From Pelomonas lactea (lineage in GTDB: Bacteria; Pseudomonadota; Gammaproteobacteria; Burkholderiales; Burkholderiaceae_C), in the NCBI RefSeq assembly GCF_043555885.1, contig NZ_JBIGHX010000010.1:1-64000 (forward strand): 64,000 bases of DNA, in the 5' to 3' direction. How positions within the stretch are numbered: the first letter of the stretch is position 1; every line of letters begins with the position of its first letter. Shown here in pieces: positions 32,989-41,895 of the stretch. The position numbers and the translations under genes were made by a program. Under the pieces are notes generated by a model. The model did not search any database and had not been told where the DNA came from. It worked only from the letters and a program-made list of their open reading frames with translations.

Positions 32989-33555
32989 ATGCAGCTCCTC
33001 AGCGTCAACACCGCCCGCGTCGAGCATTTCGTCGCGACCAACGGCGAGCGTCTCGATTCCGCCATCCGCAAGCGCCCGCGCGAGGGTCGCATCGCCGTCG
33101 GGCCGCTGGGCCTCGCCGGCGACGAGCAGGCCGACCCCAGCGTGCACGGCGGCCTCAGCAAGGCCGTCTATGCCTACCCACAGGAGCACTACGCCGTCTG
33201 GGCCGCGATGCGCCAGCAGGCCCAGGTAGCCGGTGACCTGCCGCCCGGCAGCCTGGGTGAGAACCTCACGCTGCAAGGTCTGCTGGAGACGCGCGCGTGG
33301 ATCGGCGACGTGCTGCGCTTTCCGGACTGCGAGCTGGTCGTGTCCGAGCCGCGCCAGCCCTGCTTCAAGCTGGCCGCCCACCTGGGCTTCGCGCATGCCG
33401 TGAAGATGATGGCGCAGAGCGGCTACTGCGGCTTCTACCTGGCCGTGAAGCGCGAGGGCACGATCGCCGCGGGCGAGGCCTTCGAGCTGGTGCCGGGGCC
33501 GCGCGAGGTGGGCATCGCCGAGCTCTTCAAAGCAAAAATGCGCAGGAAGGCATGA
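32989..33555 (+). CDS. MOSC domain protein (YiiM-like)
   Basis: A 188-residue MOSC domain protein. Visible landmarks: GLAGDEQADPSVHGGLSKAVYAYP, GENLTLQGLLE, and the invariant Cys in EPRQPCFKL near 124. YiiM-like proteins use a molybdenum cofactor to reduce N-hydroxylated compounds. The start at 32989 fits the family's first strand (MQLLSVNTARVEHF) and the leaderless promoter. It overlaps the beta-helix gene by ATGA. Confidence 0.88.
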   Translation: MQLLSVNTARVEHFVATNGERLDSAIRKRPREGRIAVGPLGLAGDEQADPSVHGGLSKAVYAYPQEHYAVWAAMRQQAQVAGDLPPGSLGENLTLQGLLETRAWIGDVLRFPDCELVVSEPRQPCFKLAAHLGFAHAVKMMAQSGYCGFYLAVKREGTIAAGEAFELVPGPREVGIAELFKAKMRRKA

Positions 33556-34685
33556 CGCGCCGCCGCGCGCTGCTGGCCGCCGCGGGGCTGCTGCCGTTCG
33601 CGGCGCATGCCGGCCCGACGCTGAAGGTCGGGCCGCGCCAGGCCGTCAAGTCGCTGGCCGCCGCCGCGCGGCAGGCGAAGGACGGCACGCTGGTGGAGGT
33701 GGAGGCGGGCGACTACATCGCTGACGTGGCCGCCTGGCCCCAGCACGACCTGACCCTGCGCGCCGTGGGTGGCCGCGTGCGTGTCATCGCAGCGGGAGCG
33801 CACGTGCAGGGCAAGGGTCTGTTCGTGACGACCGGCCAGCGCCAGCGCATCGAGGGCTTCGATTTCATCGGCTGCTCGGTGCCCGACCGCAACGGCGCCG
33901 GCATCCGCCTGGAGGCGGGCTCGCTGACGCTGGTGGACTGCGGCTTCCGCGACAACGAGAACGGCCTGCTGACGGCCAACGACGAGCGCATCACGCTGGA
34001 CCTCGTGGACTGCGAGTTCGGCCCCATCCCGTGGCGCGACGGCAAGACGCACAACCTCTACGTCGGCGCCATCGGCCGGCTGGCCATGGCCGGCTGCTAC
34101 GTACACGGCGGCATGCTGGGCCACCTGCTGAAGAGCCGTGCGGCCGTCAACCACATCCTCTACAACCGCCTCACCGACGAGATCGGCGGCCGCGCCAGCT
34201 ACGAGCTGGAGTTCCCCAACGGCGGCGTTGCGGTCGTCATGGGCAACCTGTTGATGCAGAGCTCGACCACCGAGAACCCGCACGTCATCTCGTTCGGCGC
34301 CGAGGGTGGCTCATGGATCAAGCAGGCGCTCTATCTTGTCCACAACACGCTGGTGGATCAGCGGCCCGGCGGCGGCATCTGGCTGCGCGTGTCGCCGCGC
34401 GAGGCGGCCGTGGTGCTCGCCAACAACCTGCTGGTGGGCGCACCGCAGCTCGCGGCCGACGGCCACTGGACGCGCCGCGCCAACCACCGCGCGGACTGGC
34501 ACGAGTTCGTGCAGGCCCAGCGCGAGGACTTCCGCCTCAAGCCCGGGTCGTCGCTGCGCGGCAAGGCACAGGATGCGGGCGAGGGCGGCGGCCTGAAGCT
34601 CACGCCGACACGCGAGTACCGCCACCCGCACACCACCGTGGCGCTGGCCGGGCCGGCCAGGCACCCGGGCGCGTTCCAGAGTTAG
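33552..34685 (+). CDS. Exported right-handed beta-helix protein
   Basis: A 377-residue protein with a Tat-like signal (MTRRRALLAAAGLLPFAAHA). The rest is made of short repeats typical of a parallel beta-helix (IRLEAGSLTLVDCGFRDNENGLLTANDERITLDLVDCEF pattern, here paraphrased by its turns at residues 110-160), as in pectate-lyase-like proteins. No lyase active site is evident. Such proteins bind or cut polysaccharides. It is translationally coupled to the MOSC gene, and its stop overlaps that of the convergent reductase gene by 3 nt. Confidence 0.75.
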   Translation: MTRRRALLAAAGLLPFAAHAGPTLKVGPRQAVKSLAAAARQAKDGTLVEVEAGDYIADVAAWPQHDLTLRAVGGRVRVIAAGAHVQGKGLFVTTGQRQRIEGFDFIGCSVPDRNGAGIRLEAGSLTLVDCGFRDNENGLLTANDERITLDLVDCEFGPIPWRDGKTHNLYVGAIGRLAMAGCYVHGGMLGHLLKSRAAVNHILYNRLTDEIGGRASYELEFPNGGVAVVMGNLLMQSSTTENPHVISFGAEGGSWIKQALYLVHNTLVDQRPGGGIWLRVSPREAAVVLANNLLVGAPQLAADGHWTRRANHRADWHEFVQAQREDFRLKPGSSLRGKAQDAGEGGGLKLTPTREYRHPHTTVALAGPARHPGAFQS

Positions 34686-35764
34686 GCCGCCTTGGCCATC
34701 GGGTAGTCCGTGTAGCCCTCGGCACCGCCGCCGTAGAAGGTTTCCTTCTGCGGTGCGGCCCAGGGCAGGTCGTTGCGGATGCGCTCGACGAGGTCGGGGT
34801 TGCTGATGAACGGCCGGCCGATGGCCACCGCGTCGGCCCGGTTGCTGGCCACGGCGTCCAGCGCCATCGCGCGGTCGTAGCCGTTGTTGGCGATGTAGGG
34901 GCCCATGAAGCGGCGGCGCAGCTCGGCGTAGTCGAACGGCGCGTGGTCACGCGGGCCGCCGGTGGCGCCTTCCACCACCTCCAGGAAGGCCAGCTTCAGC
35001 GGCGCCAGCTGCTCGGCCACGTAGTTGAAAAGGGCCTGCGGGTTGCTGTCCTGCCCGATGTCGTTGGCCGGCGTGACAGGCGACAGCCGCAGCGACGTGC
35101 GTCCCGGGCCGATGGCGTGGGCCACGGCGGTCATCACCTCGACCAGCAGCCGCGCGCGGTTCTCGATGGAGCCGCCGTACTCGTCGTTGCGGTCGTTCGC
35201 GCTGTCGCGCAGGAACTGCTCCAGCAGGTAGCCGTTGGCCGCGTGGACCTCCACGCCGTCGAAGCCCGCGGCGATGGCGTTCTTCGCCGCCTGCACATAG
35301 TCGGCGATCAGCTGCGGGATCTCGTCGGTGCGCAGCGCGCGCGGCTCGGCCGTGGGCACCAGCTCGCCGTGGGCGGCGTAGGTGCGCGTCTTGGCGGCGC
35401 GGTTCGTCGACGACACCGGCGCCTGGCCGCCCGGCTGCAGGCTGTTCACGGAAATGCGGCCCACATGCCACAGCTGCACGACGATCTTGCCGCCCTCGGC
35501 GTGCACGGCGTCGGTGACCTGCTTCCAGGCCGCGACCTGCTCGGGCGTGTGGATGCCGGGCGTGTCGAAATAGCCCTGGCCGTCGGGGCGGATCTGCGTG
35601 GCCTCGGTGATCAGCAGGCCGGCGCTGGCGCGCTGGCGGTAGTACTCGACGGTCAGTGCGTGGGGCGTCTGCTTCGGCGAGCGGTTGCGCGTCAGCGGCG
35701 CCATGACGATGCGGTTGGCGAGCTCGATGTCGCCGAGACGGACGGGGTCGAAAAGGGTAGTCAT
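34682..35764 (-). CDS. nemA: Old yellow enzyme-type alkene reductase
   Basis: A 360-residue FMN-dependent oxidoreductase. Motifs: APLTRNRSPKQTPHALT at the front, LWHVGRISVNSLQPGGQAPVSS, the substrate-binding pair in EVHAANGYLLEQFLRDS, and GRPFISNPDLVERI for FMN phosphate. NemA relatives reduce electrophilic alkenes and nitro compounds with NADPH. It is monocistronic. The NemA repressor NemR is not seen next to it. The symbol is by family resemblance. Confidence 0.9.
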   Translation of the reverse strand: MTTLFDPVRLGDIELANRIVMAPLTRNRSPKQTPHALTVEYYRQRASAGLLITEATQIRPDGQGYFDTPGIHTPEQVAAWKQVTDAVHAEGGKIVVQLWHVGRISVNSLQPGGQAPVSSTNRAAKTRTYAAHGELVPTAEPRALRTDEIPQLIADYVQAAKNAIAAGFDGVEVHAANGYLLEQFLRDSANDRNDEYGGSIENRARLLVEVMTAVAHAIGPGRTSLRLSPVTPANDIGQDSNPQALFNYVAEQLAPLKLAFLEVVEGATGGPRDHAPFDYAELRRRFMGPYIANNGYDRAMALDAVASNRADAVAIGRPFISNPDLVERIRNDLPWAAPQKETFYGGGAEGYTDYPMAKAA

Positions 35765-35875
35765 GGTCGTGAAATGGGGACGAATCGAACGGGCGCAAGT
35801 CTGGCGCCGGCCCGCTTTCCCCGTCTCCGCGGGGTTGATGCGTGATGTGTTAGCGACAATCAGGGGATGAACCGA

Positions 35876-35948
35876 CCCCCACGCTCGCTCCGCTCACTGC
35901 CCCCCGAGGGGGCGCGTCAGTGCCTACGGGCGGCCGGGCGCCACTGAC
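35876..35948. repeat. Palindromic intergenic repeat, CCCCC/GGGGG type
   Basis: CCCCCACGCTCGC at the left pairs in part with CCGAGGGGG at 35905-35912, and GTCAGTG (35916-35922) pairs with CACTGAC (35942-35948), ending directly at the rlmJ ATG. It shares the CCCC...CGAGGGG theme with the A-B-C repeat but not its other modules. I recall very similar DNA between genes in many Comamonadaceae-like genomes. A GACAAT box (35855-35860) lies just before it. Confidence 0.65.
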
Positions 35949-36803
35949 ATGCTCGCCTACCGCCACGCCTTCCATGCCGGCAACCATGCCGACGTCCTCA
36001 AGCACCTGGTGCTGACCCGCGTGCTGCGCTACATGGGGGAGAAGGACAAGCCCTACACCCTCATCGACACGCATGCCGGCGCCGGGGGCTACTCCGTCGA
36101 GGGCCGCTACGCGCAGAAGAATGCCGAGTACGGCACCGGCGTCTCGCGCCTGTACGACGCCACCGACCTGCCCGCGCCGCTGGCCGACTACATGGACCTG
36201 GTGCGCGCCTTCAACCCCGACGGCCAGCTGCGCCAGTATCCGGGTTCGCCGGCCATCGCCAACATGCTGCTGCGCGAGACCGACCGGCTGCGCGTCTACG
36301 AGCTGCACTCCACCGACCACCGCATCCTCGCCAGCTACCTGGAGGGCCGCGCCAACACGCAGGTCAGCGACCGGGACGGCTTCGGCGCCATCAAGGCCGA
36401 GCTGCCATCGCCCACGCGCCGCGCGGCGCTGCTGATGGACCCGTCCTACGAGATCAAGACCGACTACGGCAAGGTGCTGTCGGCGCTGCGCGAGGCGCTG
36501 GAGCGCGCAGCCGACACCGTCGTCATGGTCTGGTACCCGCAGCTGCAGCTGCTGGAGTCCACCCAGCTCGCGCAGCGCCTGAAGGCCAGCGCCGACGCCG
36601 CCGCCAAGAAAGGCTGGCTGCACGTGCGCCTGACCGTCACGCAGGCCGACGCCAAGGGCTTCGGCATGATGGGCAGCGGCATGTTCGTCGCCAACCCGCC
36701 GTTCACGCTGCACGACGAGCTGGCCGAATGCCTGCCGCTGCTCGTCGAGCGGCTGGGGCAGTACGACGGCGCGAACTACGTGCTGGAACAGAAAGCGGTT
36801 TGA
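35949..36803 (+). CDS. rlmJ: 23S rRNA (adenine(2030)-N6)-methyltransferase RlmJ
   Basis: A 284-residue SAM-dependent methyltransferase acting on A2030 of 23S rRNA. The family front MLAYRHAFHAGNHADVLKHLVL is present, with the SAM-binding DTHAGAGGYS and the catalytic segment MDPSYEIKTDY near 163. The length matches E. coli RlmJ. No ribosome site is seen because a repeat abuts the ATG; the promoter-like GACAAT box is 90 bp upstream, so the repeat probably forms the 5' leader. Confidence 0.95.
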   Translation: MLAYRHAFHAGNHADVLKHLVLTRVLRYMGEKDKPYTLIDTHAGAGGYSVEGRYAQKNAEYGTGVSRLYDATDLPAPLADYMDLVRAFNPDGQLRQYPGSPAIANMLLRETDRLRVYELHSTDHRILASYLEGRANTQVSDRDGFGAIKAELPSPTRRAALLMDPSYEIKTDYGKVLSALREALERAADTVVMVWYPQLQLLESTQLAQRLKASADAAAKKGWLHVRLTVTQADAKGFGMMGSGMFVANPPFTLHDELAECLPLLVERLGQYDGANYVLEQKAV

Positions 36804-36824
36804 GGGTGGAGGCCAAGCCGAAGT

Positions 36825-36902
36825 CGGGCCGCGCGCCGGGCCGCTCCCAAGCCGGCCCGCATCCCCTCGGGGGATCGACCGACGCACTCGTCGGTCGAGG
36901 GG
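36825..36902. repeat. Dispersed palindromic repeat, copy 2 (modules A-C, no B)
   Basis: Module A (36825-36859) and module C (36863-36902) are present in the opposite order to copy 1, and module B is missing. The inner stem of C reads CCGACG/CGTCGG instead of CCAACG/CGTTGG, a paired change that keeps the stem. It lies between rlmJ and the LacI gene and ends 11 bp before the LacI ATG. Confidence 0.8.
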
Positions 36903-36913
36903 CTGCAGTCACG

Positions 36914-37885
36914 ATGGAGCAGATCGCCGCCCTCGCCGGCGTCTCCACCATCACGGTCTCGCGCGCGCTGCGTGACAGCCCGTCGGTGACGCCCGCCACG
37001 CGCGAGCGCATCAAGACGCTGGCCGAGGCCGCCGGCTACCGCTTCAACCACCATGCCCGCAACCTGCGGCTGCGGCGCAGCCACATGGTGGCCGTCATGC
37101 TGGAGATGCAGCCCGATACCGACCGCCCCATGACCGACGCCTACCCGCTGCAGCTGCTGGGTGGCATCACGCAGGAGCTGACGTCGCGCGGCTACAGCGT
37201 GCTGCTGTCGGCCATGCAGAGCCCCGGCCAGGGCATGGCCGCGTCGGCGGATGGCCTCATCCTGCTGGGCCAGGGCGCCAACGGCTCGGCGGTCAAGTCG
37301 GCCGCGGCCATGGGGTTGCCGCTGGTGGTGTGGGGCGCCGAGCACGGCCGGGGCGACGCGGTCGTCGTCGGCGGTGACAACGCGCATGGCGGCGCCTGCG
37401 CGGCCGATCGGCTCATCGCGCTGGGTCGGCGCGAGCTGCTGTTCCTGGGCGATGTGCGCCACGCCGAGATCCGCGACCGCCAGCAGGGCTTCGCCCGCGC
37501 GCTGAAGAAGGCCGGCCTGAAGGCGCAGACGCTGACGCCCGCGGCATTCACCTTCGGCGCCGGCTTCACGGCCGTGCAGGCGCACCTCGCGAACCTGGGC
37601 CGGGGCGGCAGGGTGCCCGACGGCCTGTTCGCCGCCAGCGACCTGCTGGCCATGGGTGCGGTGCGCGCGTTCACCGACGCCGGCCTGGCCGTGCCGGCGC
37701 AGGTCTCCGTCATCGGCTACGACGACTCGCCCGCCGCGCAGAGTTTTGCGCCGCCGCTGACCAGCGTGCGCCAGGACTGGCACCACGGCGGCGTGCTGCT
37801 GGCGCGCAAGGTGCTCGATCTGATCGGTGGCCAGGACGCGGCCAGCGAGATCATGCCGACCGAGCTGGTGGTTCGCTCGACCTGA
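36914..37885 (+). CDS. LacI-family transcriptional regulator
   Basis: A 323-residue regulator. The helix-turn-helix and hinge (IAALAGVSTITVSRALRDSPSVTPATRERI) start at residue 4, and the sugar-binding domain follows (LLGGITQELTSRGYSVLLS; DGLFAASDLLAMGAVRAFTDAGL; SVIGYDDSPAAQSFAPPLTSV). The protein starts about two to six residues later than usual; the in-frame codons before the ATG read VT, as in normal LacI fronts, so the 5' end may have been cut by the repeat ending 11 bp upstream. Its target is unknown; operator-like sites lie at 27951-28007. Confidence 0.88.
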   Translation: MEQIAALAGVSTITVSRALRDSPSVTPATRERIKTLAEAAGYRFNHHARNLRLRRSHMVAVMLEMQPDTDRPMTDAYPLQLLGGITQELTSRGYSVLLSAMQSPGQGMAASADGLILLGQGANGSAVKSAAAMGLPLVVWGAEHGRGDAVVVGGDNAHGGACAADRLIALGRRELLFLGDVRHAEIRDRQQGFARALKKAGLKAQTLTPAAFTFGAGFTAVQAHLANLGRGGRVPDGLFAASDLLAMGAVRAFTDAGLAVPAQVSVIGYDDSPAAQSFAPPLTSVRQDWHHGGVLLARKVLDLIGGQDAASEIMPTELVVRST

Positions 37886-37900
37886 GGCGGAAGCTGGGCC

Positions 37901-37906
37901 GACAAT
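37901..37906 (+). promoter_or_regulatory. -10-like hexamer of the SEC-C gene (leaderless type)
   Basis: GACAAT followed by seven bases and the ATG at 37914, without a ribosome site. It starts 16 bp after the LacI stop codon. Confidence 0.5.
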
Positions 37907-37913
37907 GCCCGCC

Positions 37914-38675
37914 ATGAGCACCCAAGACCTGACCGACGCCGAGTTCGCCGAACTCGACGAACTCCTCGCCGCCACGCCCGAGCCGCTGCAGCCGCTGGAC
38001 GCCTCCATGCTGGACGGCTACCTGTGCGGCGTCATCGTGCAGCCGCGCCTCATCGAGACGGACGAGTGGCTGCCCAACATCTTCGACTACGACGGTGGCC
38101 TGCTGCCCGACAGCGTGGACGCCGCCTGGCTGGACCGCCTGACCCAGCTCGTCGAGCGCCGCCATGCCGCGCTGAACAAGAGCCTGGTGGAAGACGGCTG
38201 GTTCGACCCCGTCATCCTGGAGGTCGACGAGGAGCAGCAGCCCGAGCCGCTGCCGGAGGACGCCACCGACGAGGAGAAGTCCGCCCGCGCCAGCTACGAC
38301 GAGCTGGGCCCCCTGTCGCGGGCGCTGATGCCCTGGGTGGCCGGCTTCCAGCATGCGGCGCTGTGCTTCCCCGAGCTGGCGGACATGCCCAACGACGACG
38401 TGGCCGCCGCGATGGCTCGGCTGTACCGCCACCTGCCGGCCGAGACGGCCGAGGAGAAGGAAGTCGTCGCCACGCTGAACCGCGAGCATCCGCTCAAGGA
38501 CCTGGACGACGCCATCGAGGAGCTGGTCGTCACGGTGGCCGACCTGGCCGACCTGACCGAAGCCGAGCGCTACCGCGTCGAGACCATCCGGCGTGACACG
38601 CCCAAGGTCGGTCGCAACGATCCCTGCCCGTGCGGCTCGGGCCGCAAGTACAAGCAGTGCCACGGTAGCAATTGA
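37914..38675 (+). CDS. UPF0149/YecA-family protein with SEC-C zinc motif
   Basis: A 253-residue acidic protein. The front two thirds match the UPF0149 (YecA/YgfB) fold (LQPLDASMLDGYLCGVIV; LMPWVAGFQHAALCFPE). The last 20 residues are a SEC-C zinc-binding tail (GRNDPCPCGSGRKYKQCHG), the same tail that links SecA to SecB and ribosomes. E. coli YecA binds ribosomes and proteins through this region. The stop overlaps the next gene's TTG start. Confidence 0.88.
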   Translation: MSTQDLTDAEFAELDELLAATPEPLQPLDASMLDGYLCGVIVQPRLIETDEWLPNIFDYDGGLLPDSVDAAWLDRLTQLVERRHAALNKSLVEDGWFDPVILEVDEEQQPEPLPEDATDEEKSARASYDELGPLSRALMPWVAGFQHAALCFPELADMPNDDVAAAMARLYRHLPAETAEEKEVVATLNREHPLKDLDDAIEELVVTVADLADLTEAERYRVETIRRDTPKVGRNDPCPCGSGRKYKQCHGSN

Positions 38676-39436
38676 AGCTACAGCTGCTCTCGGACCTCCA
38701 CCTCGAAACGGAGAGCTACCAGCCGGCGCCCGCCCCGGGCGCCGAGCTGTTGATCCTGGCCGGTGACATTGACACCACGTGGCGCAGCTACGCGCTGTTC
38801 CGCGGCTGGCCCGTGCCGGTGTTGGTGGTGCCCGGCAACCATGAGGTCGACGGCCGCGACGTGGACGATGCCCGCGAGGCGCTGCGGGCCCACGTCGAAG
38901 CGCTGGGCCTGCGCATGCTGGACGATGGCGCCGTCGTCATCGCCGATGCCCAGGGCCGGCGCGTGCGCTTCGTCGGCTGCACGCGCTGGTGCGACTTCGA
39001 CGCCTTCGGCCCTGCAGGCCGCGAGCGCGCGATGCGGGCCGGCGGCTACTTCCAGAAGGTCATGCAGGCCACGCGGCACGGCGAGCCGTTCGGCGTGGAC
39101 GCCGTGCGCGCACTGGCGCTGGAAAGCCGCGCCTGGCTGGCCGGCGAGCTGGCGCGCACGGGAGACTGGGACGCGACGGTCGTCATCACGCACTTCGCGC
39201 CCAGCCTGAAGAGCGCCGACCCGCGCTACGGCCGCCAGCCCGGCACGGCCAGCTTCTGCAACGACGACGAAGACCTGCTGCCCGGCGCGCAGCTGTGGCT
39301 GCACGGCCACCTGCACTGCCGGCACGACTACCGGCTGGGCGATACGCGCATCGTCAGCAACGCACGGGGCCATTTCCGCCGTGGTGAAGCCGACGGCTTC
39401 GACGGCCAGCGCGTCATTGAGGTCTTTGCGGCTTGA
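38672..39436 (+). CDS. Calcineurin-like metallophosphoesterase
   Basis: A 254-residue phosphoesterase. Metal-binding motifs are in order: SDLHLE (7-12), GDID near 31, PGNHEVDG near 55, a later ITHFAP near 172, and GHLHCRHD near 213. Substrates of this class range from nucleotides to phosphodiesters; none can be assigned. The start is TTG at 38672, overlapping the TGA of the SEC-C gene. Its 3' end overlaps the convergent EamA gene by 23 bp. Confidence 0.87.
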   Translation: MKLQLLSDLHLETESYQPAPAPGAELLILAGDIDTTWRSYALFRGWPVPVLVVPGNHEVDGRDVDDAREALRAHVEALGLRMLDDGAVVIADAQGRRVRFVGCTRWCDFDAFGPAGRERAMRAGGYFQKVMQATRHGEPFGVDAVRALALESRAWLAGELARTGDWDATVVITHFAPSLKSADPRYGRQPGTASFCNDDEDLLPGAQLWLHGHLHCRHDYRLGDTRIVSNARGHFRRGEADGFDGQRVIEVFAA

Positions 39437-40391
39437 TGCGCAGCGCCCACGCCACGCCGGCCACCAGCAGCACCACACCCGCCACCGTGGCCGGCGGCGG
39501 CGTGCGCTGGTTCCACGCGAACGCGTAGGCCAGCGCGGCCAGCGTCTCGAACACGATCAGCTGGCCCGACAGCGACGTCGGCAGCCGCTGGCTGGCCTCG
39601 TTCCAGCACAGCGTGCCCAGCCACGACGAGCACAGCCCGATGGCGGCCATCAGGCCCACGTAGGCCCAGGGCCGCTCGCCGAACGGCAGGACAAAGTCCG
39701 CCGGCACCAGCGTGCCGGGGGCGGCCAGCATCACCAGGCCCAGCAGCACGGCGCCCATGAGTGCCATCGGCAGCGTCACCAGTCCCTGCGCCGTGGCCCA
39801 GGCGCGCGGCGAGCGGTCGGCATGCGCGCGCAGCCAGTCGGCATTGCGAATGGGGTACCAGGTCCAGCAGGCCACCGCCGCGATCGCCAGCAGTGCGCCC
39901 TCCGCGTAGCGGCGCGGGTCGCCAGCCTGCGCCTGCAGGTGCTGCAGCTCGTCGCGGTTGACGAGGGCCAGGCCCGCGGCGATCAGCGCCAGCGACGGCG
40001 CCAGCCTGGCCCAAGGCAGGTGGCCGTCGCGCACACGGTTGCGGTGGTTGGCGCACACCGCGATGACGACCGGCAGCGTGCCGATGATCATCGTCGGCAG
40101 CGGCGCGCCGGCGCGCTGGATGGCGGCCGACAGGCACAGGTAGTACAGGAAATTGCCGACGAGGCTGAGCTTGGCGGCCTCCCGCCAGTCGCCGGGCTGC
40201 AGCTCGCGCAGCGCGCGGCGATCCAGCAGCAGCGCCAGTGGCAGCGCGATGAGGCCGAAGGCCAGGTAGCGGCCCACGGTCAGCAGCGCCGGCGCATAGC
40301 CGGGCAGCATGACGGGAGCGACGAACACCAGGCCCCACATCAGGCCGGCGGCCAGGGCGAACAACAGACCGAGGAGCATGGCCGGCATCAT
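39414..40391 (-). CDS. EamA/DMT-family transporter
   Basis: A 325-residue protein with ten membrane helices in two EamA repeats (GLLFALAAGLMWGLVFVAP; then GLMAAIGLCSSWLGTLCWNEA and TVAGVVLLVAGVAWAL). These drug/metabolite transporters export small metabolites. The substrate is unknown. The ending is short and basic. It lies 28 bp downstream of glpD on the same strand, so the two may share a transcript. Confidence 0.85.
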   Translation of the reverse strand: MMPAMLLGLLFALAAGLMWGLVFVAPVMLPGYAPALLTVGRYLAFGLIALPLALLLDRRALRELQPGDWREAAKLSLVGNFLYYLCLSAAIQRAGAPLPTMIIGTLPVVIAVCANHRNRVRDGHLPWARLAPSLALIAAGLALVNRDELQHLQAQAGDPRRYAEGALLAIAAVACWTWYPIRNADWLRAHADRSPRAWATAQGLVTLPMALMGAVLLGLVMLAAPGTLVPADFVLPFGERPWAYVGLMAAIGLCSSWLGTLCWNEASQRLPTSLSGQLIVFETLAALAYAFAWNQRTPPPATVAGVVLLVAGVAWALRIKPQRPQ

Positions 40392-40419
40392 CGGCCATGC
40401 CAGGCGCTGGCGCGGTCGC

Positions 40420-41895
40420 CTACGCGAACCAGGCGGCCACGGCGTCGCGCTGCTCGGGCGTGTAGTGCAGGCCCAGCTTGCTGCGCCGCCACAGCACGTC
40501 GTCGGCGCTGCGCGCCCATTCGGCGTCCGCCAGATGGCGCAGTTCGGACTCGAACAGCCCCGGCGCCACCTCGGCGCCCGGTGCCGTCAGCAGCGCCGCG
40601 GCGTCGCTGCCGTAGGCGCGGGCCAGGCGCGCGACCGTGGCCAGCGGCCGGCCGGTGTGCCGGGCCTGCAGCTCGGCCGTGAAGGCCGCAATGTCCACGC
40701 CGTGCCGGCCGAGGTCGCCGCCGGGCAGCCGGGTGCCGGCCGTCCAGGGCCGGCGCGGGTCGCCCAGCATCGCGCCCAGCTGCGTGGCGCCGTCCTCGGC
40801 CAGCTTGCGGTAGGTCGTCAGCTTGCCGCCCCAGACGTTCAGCAGCGGTGCGCCACCGTCGGTGTCGGCCTCCAGCAGGTAGTCGCGCGTCACCGATGAC
40901 GCCGAGCCGCCTTCGTCCAGCAGCGGGCGCACGCCGGCATAGGTCCAGCGCACGTCGGCCGGCGTCACGGGCCGCGCGAGGTAGCGGCTGGCCTGCTCGC
41001 ACAGGTAGTCGGTCTCGTCCTGCGCGATCTGCGCGCGCGACGGCGGTTCCTCGTGCTCCGGCAGCTCCACGTCCGTCGTGCCGATCAGCGTGAAGCGGCC
41101 CTCGTAGGGAATGGCGAACAGGATGCGGCCGTCGGCGTTCTGGAAGATGTAGGCGTGGTCGTGCGTGAAGCGCTGGTCCACGACGATGTGGCTGCCCTTC
41201 ACGAGGCGCAGGCCGCGTGCCGGCAGTGGCCGGCCGTCGGCACCCTGCGTGTGGTCGCGCAGGAAGCGTTCGGCCCACGGCCCGGCGGCGTTGACGAGGG
41301 CGCGGCTGCGCAGCGAACGGCCGTTCTGCAGCGCGACCTGCCAGTGGTCTGCCAGGCGCCGGGCCTCGGTCACGGCGCAGCGCGTCAGCACCTCGGCGCC
41401 GCGGGTCTGCGCATCGCGCGCGTTCAGCACGACGAGGCGGGCGTCGTCCACCCAGCCGTCGGAGTAGACGAAGCCACGCGTGAACTCGGGCTTGAGCGGC
41501 GCGCCGTAGGCGCTGCCCGCCAGCTTCAGCCCGTGCGAGCCAGGCAGCAGCTCGCGCCTGGCGAGGTGGTCGTACAGGAACAGCCCGAGGCGGATCATCC
41601 AGGCCGGCCGCAGGTGCGGCGCATGCGGCAGCACGAAGCGCAGCGGCTGGATCAGGTGCGGCGCGCTGCGCAGCAGCACCTCGCGCTCGCGCAGCGCCTT
41701 GGCGACCAGCGCGAATTCATAGGTCTCCAGGTAGCGCAGCCCGCCGTGCACGAGCTTGGTGGACGCCGACGACGTGTGCTGCGCCAGGTCCTCGCGTTCG
41801 GCCAGCAGCACGCGCCAGCCGCGTCCGGCCAGGTCGCGTGCCATGCCTGCGCCGTTGATGCCGCCTCCGACGACCACCACGTCAAAATCGTTCAT
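40420..41895 (-). CDS. glpD: Glycerol-3-phosphate dehydrogenase (FAD, aerobic)
   Basis: A 491-residue FAD enzyme oxidising sn-glycerol 3-phosphate to dihydroxyacetone phosphate at the inner membrane, passing electrons to quinone. The FAD motif VVVGGGINGAGMARDLAGRG is at the start, SSASTKLVHGGLRYLE (about 42-57) is the family signature, and the C-terminal domain (GDLGRHGVDIAAF; ARAYGSDAAALL) is normal. It is divergent from glpK with only 17 bp between start codons. Confidence 0.95.
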   Translation of the reverse strand: MNDFDVVVVGGGINGAGMARDLAGRGWRVLLAEREDLAQHTSSASTKLVHGGLRYLETYEFALVAKALREREVLLRSAPHLIQPLRFVLPHAPHLRPAWMIRLGLFLYDHLARRELLPGSHGLKLAGSAYGAPLKPEFTRGFVYSDGWVDDARLVVLNARDAQTRGAEVLTRCAVTEARRLADHWQVALQNGRSLRSRALVNAAGPWAERFLRDHTQGADGRPLPARGLRLVKGSHIVVDQRFTHDHAYIFQNADGRILFAIPYEGRFTLIGTTDVELPEHEEPPSRAQIAQDETDYLCEQASRYLARPVTPADVRWTYAGVRPLLDEGGSASSVTRDYLLEADTDGGAPLLNVWGGKLTTYRKLAEDGATQLGAMLGDPRRPWTAGTRLPGGDLGRHGVDIAAFTAELQARHTGRPLATVARLARAYGSDAAALLTAPGAEVAPGLFESELRHLADAEWARSADDVLWRRSKLGLHYTPEQRDAVAAWFA

